Shown in pieces: positions 56,853 to 64,000 of a DNA stretch of 64,000 nt (position 1 is the stretch's first letter; every line of letters begins with the position of its first letter). The DNA lies in assembly GCA_027919835.1 (NCBI GenBank), contig JANVFP010000010.1, forward strand, positions 186,001-250,000, given 5' to 3'. The translations under genes and the position numbers were made by a program. The DNA comes from Lentinula raphanica. Lineage: Eukaryota > Basidiomycota > Agaricomycetes > Agaricales > Omphalotaceae. The notes below the pieces were generated by a model. That model worked only from the letters and a program-made list of their open reading frames with translations. It ran no database searches and was not told where the DNA came from.

Positions 56853-57723
56853 ATGATGAGTATCTTTGCTATCGACAGCATTCTGGCCTTTTGAACTAAC
56901 TTGATAATGATATCTACGCTGGTCAAACGAAACGTCGCATAGAAACGGATGTTATGAAGCTGTATGTGTCTCTTTCTCCGCTGTGACACTTATCTCATTC
57001 ACAAATATCCAGGCTTATGTCTGACTACGATGTGTCGCTAGTCAACGATAACATGCAGGAATTTTACGTTCGATTCCATGGTCCCGAAGAAAGTGCGTCA
57101 TCTGCCCGTTCTCGAAGAACATTCACTGACTCACCGGTTCATCTAGCCCCCTTCGCAAACGGAGTGTGGAAGATCCATGTCGAGCTTCCTGACCAATATC
57201 CATATAAGTCACCTAGTATAGGCTTCATGAACAAGATATTTCATCCGAATATCGATGAACTGTATGGCTATCCCTTCATACAAAACAAGATTCGATTCAG
57301 ACTTTCCTCCACAGAAGCGGTTCAGTATGCTTGGATGTTATCAATCAAACGTGGTCTCCCATGTTCGGTATGTGCATTGTGCTAACAAATACCAGAATAT
57401 ATCAGCTAATCCGATGTGGGTCCATTGCCAGACATGATAAATATATTTGAAGTCTTTTTGCCACAACTTTTACGATACCCGAATCCTAATGACCCCCTGA
57501 ATGGCGAAGCTGCTGCGCTTCTCATGCGCCATCCGAAGGAATATGATGCTAAAGTGAAAGGTGGGTTGTGTTTCATGTGGGTCAAGGTTGCAGGTTGTGA
57601 TTGAACGATCCTGCAGAATATGTACAACGGTATGCAACAAAGGAAGCTGCAGACGCTGCTGCCGATGGCCAGGAAGACGACGAGGACGAGGAAATGAGCG
57701 ACATCGGAAGCATCAGCGAGTGA
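56853..57723 (+). CDS. Ubiquitin-conjugating enzyme E2 H (Ubc8/UBE2H)
   Basis: UBE2H/Ubc8 is the E2 of the GID/CTLH ligase that degrades gluconeogenic enzymes in yeast. Exons: 56853-56859 (tentative), 56943-56961, 57013-57092, 57147-57261, 57315-57367, 57432-57560, 57617-57723; 169 aa. The UBC fold is clear: [44 protein letters not shown] (HPN motif), [15 protein letters not shown] with the catalytic Cys, [20 protein letters not shown] and [14 protein letters not shown]. The acidic tail ([16 protein letters not shown]) is typical of Ubc8, where it is phosphorylated. The N-terminus is odd: the family start [11 protein letters not shown] is encoded at 56929-56961, but no AG precedes it. The only GT-AG model cuts into it and yields MMKTDVMKL. 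Confidence 0.88.
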
Positions 57724-58139
57724 TCGACTCTCTTTGGAATCCCGGATTTATGACCTCCCAATTCGTACATCTATTTAACATCGTTACCGTACCCAATCTT
57801 CTCACTTTTATCTTCTCAACACTGTTCACACATTATGACAAAGGGTTTATTTTGATTATTCTGCCATGTAGTTTAGTTACAGCTGTACAGCTGGGTTCTA
57901 CCCATAGCAAGCACTTAGGGACAAATATAGTTCTTTGTTCTGTTCGTCAACCATATTCGAATGCACCGAGTGATGTGTAGCGGAACGGAAGGAGGTTTGT
58001 ATTCCAGCCACGGAAGCAGCACGGAAGTTACTTCGAAGATTCTGGTGCCACCAACCGAAGATGCAGCTATAACAAGATATCCAATCCAAAAGAATCCAAA
58101 TAATATTGGAATCCAAGCAACAGAGTGCACCCAGTGAGC
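57724..58139. other. Convergent intergenic region
   Basis: 416 bp between UBE2H and THOC5 stops. A minus-strand frame near 57915-58130 encodes one membrane-helix-like stretch (WIPILFGFFWIGYLVIAASS) but has no start context or splice partner that I trust. Confidence 0.4.
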
Positions 58140-58924
58140 TCAGCCCGTTGTTGTCGTCGTGGTGGAAGTTTCTGAAATAGGCAAAGGTTGTACGAGTTCA
58201 TCCACCTTCTTCTGAATCTCTGCGGCGGTCTGTTCGATGAGAATATGTAAATCCTGGGTGCAAAATCACAAGTGCCTGCACAAGACTTACTTTCACAAGG
58301 GTGTCAATGTGCCCTTTCACACCCTCCAGAGTGTTTGTATTTGCCTTGGACTGCTTTAGTAATTCCTCCTTTGCCTGAAGTAGTTCACGCCTTTTGAGAT
58401 CGAGCCTGGTGACACAGTTAGATGGAAAAAAGAACACGGATATGGGAAACATGGCGAACCGCTGGCGTTCAGCAAGTTCAAAACTGAGACGATTTAACAT
58501 GAGTTGATGCTCATCTTCAAGGACCTCAGTTGTCCTCGCTTCCTCTGGAGCCAGTTCCTGGAATTCCTCCAGTGTATAGAGCGGAATGTCCTGGTACACA
58601 GAACTGCATAGCATATAAGCTCAATCCATGACACAAAGATGATGCATACGCGAATTGTCGGCATTTCTCGATCTCCCTCTCTAGATGTCGCTTCTCATAC
58701 AACAAATTTTGGAGACCAAGGTGAGATTGGTCCATCTCTTGCCTAGCAGCAGTGGTTTCATCTTTCTTTGTTCTTGTGGCAGTATTTGCGGCACGATTGA
58801 GAGATTTTAGACAAGAAACAAGAGCAGATGAGCGTATAAGGAGTGATTGGGCATCTGAATCTGCGTATGCTGGTCCAGAGAGATCCCTGAGGTCTTCGAT
58901 AATCTGGTCGCCGTTCATCACCAT
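58140..58924 (-). CDS. THO complex subunit 5 (Fms-interacting protein family)
   Basis: THOC5 is a coiled-coil subunit of the THO/TREX complex that couples transcription to mRNA export. Four exons on the minus strand (58650-58924, 58460-58603, 58291-58405, 58140-58229) give 207 aa, matching only the N-terminal part of metazoan THOC5, as in other fungi. The core reads DQSHLGLQNLLYEKRHLERE, then IEKCRQFASVYQDIPLYTLEEF, a family signature, followed by HQLMLNRLSFELAERQRL and a long coiled coil (LDLKRRELLQAKEELLKQ). The tail is Ser/Thr rich. Two Met codons, 58924 and 58918, open the frame. Divergent to ZWF1 with 183 bp between. Confidence 0.85.
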
Positions 58925-59107
58925 TGGTGCTTACGACATAAACCTGAATGAATACCCGGCATTCTCCGGACCGTCGGACCGCGTTTACGAGGATCACTCA
59001 GCTAAGTCAGCTTTCGTCAGAATCGACGCGCAAGTTCATCTTGCTCTCACAATCAACGTTTCTTTCCTCTTCTTTCAACACTACTGCTTTATTCATCTGC
59101 GCCCACA
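58925..59107. promoter_or_regulatory. Shared divergent promoter of THOC5 and ZWF1
   Basis: 183 bp hold both promoters. A CGGACCG core is repeated (CGGACCGTCGGACCG near 58970-58982), and TAAGTCAG at about 59002 resembles a bZIP half-site. CT-rich tracts run up to the ZWF1 start. Function inferred only. Confidence 0.4.
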
Positions 59108-60990
59108 ATGACTCGCGAACGCTCTCTCTCTGGTACAATTCCCTCTATGGAGACTTCCCATGAGGAACTCAAAGAGAACACCATCATTATCGGTTAGTTA
59201 CTGATCCTTCTGGTTGTTGTTGTTATCGCCCACATCGTTGACATCCTTTCGCAGTTTTGGGTGCATCTGGTGATCTTGCAAAGAAAAAAGTGACTTCTTC
59301 GTGTCGCTAAGTATCTGTGCGGCTATACTAATCCCATACTAGACTCTTCCAGCACTCTTTGGCCTTTACCGACAAGGCTTCCTCCCTAGAGATGTAAAGA
59401 TTGTGGGCTACGCTCGTACTAAAATGGATCACGCCGAGTTTCTCAAGCGCGGCACCTCATACATAAAAAATCCTAACGATGAACCTGAATTAGCGAAGGC
59501 GATTGATGAATTCAAATCAATCCTGTCTTATGTTGCCGGAGACTACGAAGATGGGAGTGCCTTCGATAACCTTACGTCGCATCTGGAAGAAATCGAATCA
59601 CACTACCAGTCCAAAGAGTGCAATCGACTCTTCTATCTTGCACTTCCTCCCAGCGTCTTTATCCCCGTCGCAAAAAATCTAAAGGAGCATTGTTATGTTA
59701 CTAAGGGAGGCGTCAATCGCATCATTGTCGAGAAACCTTTCGGAAAGGATACAGAGTCCGCCCGCGAGCTGTTAGGATCTCTGAAGAAATATTGGACGGA
59801 AGACGAGACCTTCCGTATCGATCACTACCTCGGGAAGGAGATGGTCAAGAACCTGTTGGTTCTACGATTTGCGAATGTGGCCATGAATGCGGCTTGGGAT
59901 AAAAACTCAATCAGCAACGTTCAGATCACTTTCAAAGAACCGTTCGGTACAGAAGGAAGAGGTGGCTACTTTGACGAGTTCGGTATCATTCGTGACATTC
60001 TACAGAACCGTAAGCAACGTCTACGTGGTGTATCCTCTTCCAATCGCTCATATGGCCATCCCAAGACTTGCTGCAGGTCCTGAGTATCCTAGCCATGGAA
60101 CGTCCGGTATCCTTCGCGGCAGAGGATATCCGAGACGAGAAGGTGAGATACCCCGGTCTCCCACATATCGTAATTCCATCTTCTCACATCTGTAAAAGGT
60201 CAAGCTCCTACGTGCTATTCCACCTATCGAAAGAGACGATGTGCTTCTCGGCCAATATGTTTCCGCCAACGGCAAACCCGGCTACCTTGACGATGATACA
60301 GTCCCTCGCAATTCTGTGTGTCCCACGTTCGCTGCTGCCACACTTTGGATTCACAATCCGAGATGGGAAGGTGTTCCTTTCATTCTCAAAGCTGGTAAAG
60401 GTATGCAATGTTGTCAGGTCCTGTGAAATATTGTCTTATCTTTTTTCCCTGCACGATAGCGCTGAACGAGGCCAAAGTTGAAGTTCGTATTCAGTTCAAG
60501 GATGTCACACAGGGTATCTTCAAGGATATCGCACGGAATGAGCTCGTCATCCGTATCCAACCTTCCGAGGCTGTGTATCTGAAATTGAACGCGAAGACTC
60601 CTGGGTTGTATACTCGTGCCATGCCTACTGAGATGGACCTGACTTACAAGAGACGGTTCATTGACGCTCAAATTCCCGAGGCATACGAAGCTCTCATTCT
60701 CGATGCCTTGAAAGGCGACCACTCTAATTTTGTTCGTCATGACGAATTGGATGTTGCTTGGAAGGTGAAGACCCTCTTTTTTGGCTCCTGTTGCGCAAGC
60801 TCAAAATTACTAGATCTTCACTCCGATCCTGCACTGGATCGATGGGCTTGCTGGACCACGACCCCGCCCGGTTACTTACCCCTATGGTTCTCGTGGACCG
60901 AAAGAGCTCGATCCCTTTGTTAGTAAATACGGTTTCAAGCGGGCCAGCGAAGGTTATGTATGGCCAGTAGTCAGCCTCGCTTCTTTGTGA
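59108..60990 (+). CDS. ZWF1: Glucose-6-phosphate 1-dehydrogenase
   Basis: First enzyme of the oxidative pentose phosphate pathway: oxidises glucose 6-phosphate to 6-phosphogluconolactone with NADP+ in the cytosol, supplying NADPH. Seven exons: 59108-59192, 59255-59289, 59343-60009, 60066-60142, 60199-60400, 60460-60764, 60814-60990; 515 aa, the usual length. The dinucleotide motif [10 protein letters not shown] spans the 35 nt second exon (about 32-41). EKPFGKD and the catalytic/substrate motif RIDHYLGKE (about 210-218) are intact, followed by [21 protein letters not shown] and [15 protein letters not shown]. The C-terminal [14 protein letters not shown] is the structural NADP+ region. All introns are canonical and frames close exactly. 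Confidence 0.96.
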
Positions 60991-61196
60991 AGCTGTCAAC
61001 TAGTAGAATACGCACCGAGAACGAAACACAAGCTGTATAAAAATGGGCTCACTTATATACATAGACAGTCAAGCTGGTTGTAATATCAATGTACAATTAT
61101 GTTGAAGTGTTTATCGCGACGGTTGCATGAAGTGGCGCTGAGACTTGAGAGAACTTGAGCGATTGATCAATGATTTACTTTTCTTCCACGATCACC

Positions 61197-62592
61197 ATGT
61201 CCCAAGTAATGAATGATACTCTGCTCATTCCTCTCCACATCTCTTACATTCAAAACCTTGGAAAGGCAAGTCTTCTTGCTGCACCGTACATCAAGCAAAA
61301 TCATGAATGCAATGGCAGAACAAGAATGATTTAATGTATCATCTCACCGCACACCTGCGGATGAATGCCATCTACTGGGGCCTAACCGCTATTTGTATCA
61401 TGGGACACCGGGAGGCTTTGAATCGGGATGAGATGGTAGAGTACGTTATGAGCTGCTGGGACGAAGAAACAGGTATAGAAGTCGGATAACGATCGTTCTG
61501 ATTGCAGTATCTCACCTGTCTTTCTACCCTAGGCGGATTTGGGGCTCACCCAGATCACGATGCCCATATCTTGTCAACACTAAGTGCCATCCAGATACTC
61601 GTCACTCAGGATGCTATCGACAGATTAAATATAGATCGCGTCGCGAAATGTACGCTTCTATGTCTATGGTACTCTTCTAGCTGTTCTGTCTGAACTCGTA
61701 ATTTGAGCTAGTCATCTTGTCGCTTCAACAACCATCGGGGGTCTTCGCAGGTGATTCTTTCGGTGAAATCGACACACGATTCAGCTACATCGCCGTGAAT
61801 GCACTGTCTTTGATAGGCCGTCTGGGAGATCTAGACGTTGAAAAGACTGTAAATTATATTGCACAGTGTAGAAATTTCGACGGTGGGTTCGGTTGCCGAA
61901 TTGGAGCTGAAAGTCATGCTGGACAGGGTAAGAAATTGTGTCTCTTCGGGAGAACGACTGAACATTAAAAATCCGAATTCTGTCTTAGTTTTTGTGTGTT
62001 GCGCGGCTTTAACGATTCTCGATAGGCTTGATGTGATCGATATCCCCGCGCTTTCTTGGTGGTTGGCTGAAAGACAGCTACCTAATGGTGGCTTGAATGG
62101 ACGGCCGGAGAAATTAGAGGACGTAAGTCCCCATTCTTGAGGTACTCCTATTTCCCCCCAAGTCCTGACTACGTGATACCAGGTCTGCTATAGCTTCTGG
62201 GTCCTATCTTCACTTTCTATGTTGAGCAAATTGCATTACATCGATTCTGGCAAGTTGATATCCTTCATCCTGTCAGCTCAGGTAAGGAATCTTGCGTTTC
62301 GCGTTCACAGCTCGATTAACAAGTTGTAAAATAGGATACCGAGGGCGGTGGTATCGCCGATAGACCAGGGGACATTCCTGACGTCTTCCACACACATTTC
62401 GGAGTGGCAGGTGGGTTTGAACGACGGAGACAGATTTTTTAGCGTGCTAATGTACTTGAGGGGCTAGGTCTCTCCTTACTCGGATATCCTGGGCTAGTTG
62501 ACATCGACCCAGTGTACTGTATGCCAGCTGCGTTGATCGAGAAAATGGGCTTACGGAAAGGGTGGCAAGCTCTAGAGCGTCGGACGGGATGA
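61197..62592 (+). CDS. BET2: Geranylgeranyl transferase type II beta subunit
   Basis: Bet2, with the alpha subunit Bet4 and the Rab escort protein, attaches geranylgeranyl groups to Rab GTPases. Eight exons: 61197-61265, 61319-61472, 61533-61649, 61712-61927, 61989-62122, 62183-62281, 62335-62410, 62468-62592; 329 aa, the usual length. Prenyltransferase repeats are visible: [91 protein letters not shown] and [22 protein letters not shown]. Zinc ligands correspond to the Asp and Cys of EDVCYSFW and the His of DVFHTHFG. Intron 1 (61266-61318) has donor AAG|GCAAGT and is best read as GC-AG; using the GT at 61209 instead would delete the conserved [10 protein letters not shown] start. Confidence 0.92.
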
Positions 62593-63323
62593 AATCGAGA
62601 AGTCGGAGGGTATACGATCATTTATTCTGCTTCGGTAACACATCACTCGTCCGGGTTCGTAAATGATAATATTAGTGCATTAATGCTACAGCATGTGGTA
62701 TACAAGTGGATTCTACAGATGAACACAGGAAATTGATACAAATGAAAGATCAGGAATGGGTGGCTTCGTGTCATAAAGAATTAAGCCTGGGTACAAATAG
62801 ATGAGTATAAGTTAGATGCAGGAAGAAGATGTTGAAGAAACTTAAGGGAGAAAACAGAAGGAAAGAGGAAAAAGGATAGCCACCGTCAATTTGACGACAC
62901 CAAGAGGAATGGCGCGCGCTCATTGACAGCGGGATAGGAATGTAAGGGAAGTTAGGGAATTTCAATCGACCAAGTAAAACTCAGCGATTTTCCGACTGTC
63001 GATGTGATGCGGGATTGTGAAAGCAATTTGAGTGACGTCAAGAGAAAAAGTGGGGGGAGCATGAAGAGGGGAGGGAGCATCCATGTATGTATGCATCAGA
63101 GAAAACGATTAATGGAACGGAACGACATGCATTCGAAGCAGAGAGTATTTTATTTTCTTCAAAAATTCAGAGATGCGAACCCGTTGTTTTCCAGCAGCAG
63201 AAGAAGAGAAGAGCAAAAGAGCAAAGAAGTAACACATGAGAGAAAAGATGTCCGTGGGGCAGCCGCAGCACAGGAGACACTGCACACAGGCTAAGGCTGG
63301 TGGAATGCAAAGGCTGTAAGGTG
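62593..63323. other. Convergent intergenic region
   Basis: 731 bp between BET2 and the LON/RING gene. Purine-rich on the plus strand from about 62820 to 63290. A 96-codon frame at 63004-63294 is Lys/Arg rich and unsupported. Confidence 0.4.
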
Positions 63324-64000
63324 CTAAAGCACTACACAACCCCGTTCGAACCACCAATGTTGCCGCAGTCCCTCAATCCACCAAACGCACATCTTCAACC
63401 TCATTCGTACGCTTCGCACAGGGAGAAGTTTCGCCTTTTCCCATTCGTCTATCGGCAATATCATTCCGACGTAAAAACTGAACGTCGCGGCGTCAAAGGC
63501 GGGGTCCGATGGATCTGAAGGTGGAGGCGGACCATGCGTATAAGAGAGACGCTGTCCAACCCAAGGCGTGGTCGCGGTGTGCAGTTGCGAGAGGAAAGAT
63601 GTACAATGTTCTACCAGATGCAGAGTTGTGAGAGGAAGAGGAGGTTGCGGCGGAGGTAGGACCACGGATGAAACCTGCGAGGACGAAGAAGGATAGGATT
63701 CATGAGAATCGGAGATGATATTTGAGCTAGAAGAGAACGACGATGACGAATTCGGGGGTGTATCAGAAGAAATCGAAGAGGTGATCGACGCCAGCCTGGA
63801 TGTGAGGAGTTGCAAGGTCGATGGTCGAGAAACTTCCACAGGTAAATTTAATCCTTCGAATCCATCGACATCTTCGTCATCTGGGATATCATCGATCCTT
63901 TCAATTCGTCCGACGACATATCCGTCCATGAGACCTCGTTCTAGAATGCGAAATCTCCAGACGCCCAAAGTTTCAACCATACTTCTTCCATCGGGCAAGG
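63324..64000 (-). CDS. LON peptidase N-terminal domain and RING finger protein, C-terminal part (runs off the right edge)
   Basis: Only the last ~225 codons are in the window, in one uninterrupted exon on the minus strand. They read LPDGRSMVETLGVWRFRILERGLMDGYVVGRIERIDD, which is the end of the substrate-binding LON domain as found in LONRF-type RING E3 ligases. A long Ser/Pro-rich insert follows, then VGQRLSYTHGPPPPSDPSDPAF and the helical end FYVGMILPIDEWEKAKLLPVRS, with MRLKMCVWWIEGLRQHWWFERGCVVL at the C-terminus. This C-terminal helical block with a Trp-rich finish is the pattern I recall for fungal cytosolic LON/RING proteins. The RING domain itself lies outside the window, so E3 activity is inferred from the family. 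Confidence 0.78.
   Translation of the reverse strand, partial: LPDGRSMVETLGVWRFRILERGLMDGYVVGRIERIDDIPDDEDVDGFEGLNLPVEVSRPSTLQLLTSRLASITSSISSDTPPNSSSSFSSSSNIISDSHESYPSSSSQVSSVVLPPPQPPLPLTTLHLVEHCTSFLSQLHTATTPWVGQRLSYTHGPPPPSDPSDPAFDAATFSFYVGMILPIDEWEKAKLLPVRSVRMRLKMCVWWIEGLRQHWWFERGCVVL

Noticed and set aside
57915..58130. Single-helix small membrane protein on the minus strand
   Set aside because: One hydrophobic run in a convergent 3' region, no reliable start, splice partner or relatives.

Overview
The window is nuclear DNA of a filamentous basidiomycete, most likely a mushroom-forming agaricomycete. Every gene is broken by many 45-65 nt introns, genes lie 150-600 bp apart on both strands, and the set (Osh4-type sterol carrier, NDR kinase, Gal83-type SNF1 beta subunit, RFX factor, Ppn1, PDK, PX-domain Lec1-like protein) is fungal. 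I assembled genes by hand from splice signals, reading phase and remembered family motifs. In almost all multi-exon models the exon lengths sum to a multiple of three, which is a strong internal check; the exceptions are stated.

Layout: 1-11.3 kb holds ORC4 (partial), MED20, a mitochondrial PDK-family kinase, an Osh4/Kes1 protein, two hypothetical genes and a secreted isochorismatase-like hydrolase. 12.3-13.2 kb is a small mobile-element island with a dispersed ~430 bp repeat and a compact 373 bp LTR element whose two identical 126 bp LTRs each carry a tRNA-like pol III unit. 13.6-26.6 kb is housekeeping again: Lec1-like PX protein, an unknown, SPB4, an RNF126-like RING ligase, a Cbk1/Orb6-type NDR kinase and an unknown basic protein. 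26.6-33.4 kb is gene-poor and repeat-rich: three more copies of the ~430 bp repeat, an inverted-repeat element and a decayed Pif1/Helitron-like helicase remnant. 33.4-64 kb is gene-dense: NHP2, BFR1, a PRM10/ThrE-like transporter, SNF1 beta subunit, RFX factor, endopolyphosphatase, acetoacetyl-CoA synthetase (with a one-base frameshift), three tandem small polytopic membrane proteins, UBE2H/UBC8, THOC5, glucose-6-phosphate dehydrogenase, BET2 and the C-terminus of a LON/RING protein.

The genes are unrelated housekeeping functions, not a pathway cluster. Three divergent pairs share promoters shorter than 200 bp (ORC4/MED20, SPB4/RING ligase, THOC5/ZWF1).

The most interesting items are the LTR element with tRNA-like LTRs (12794-13166), four apparent GC-AG introns required by reading frame or conserved residues, a run of micro-exons down to 5 nt in the endopolyphosphatase gene, the frameshift in acetoacetyl-CoA synthetase, and the missing conventional acceptor at the conserved N-terminus of UBE2H.
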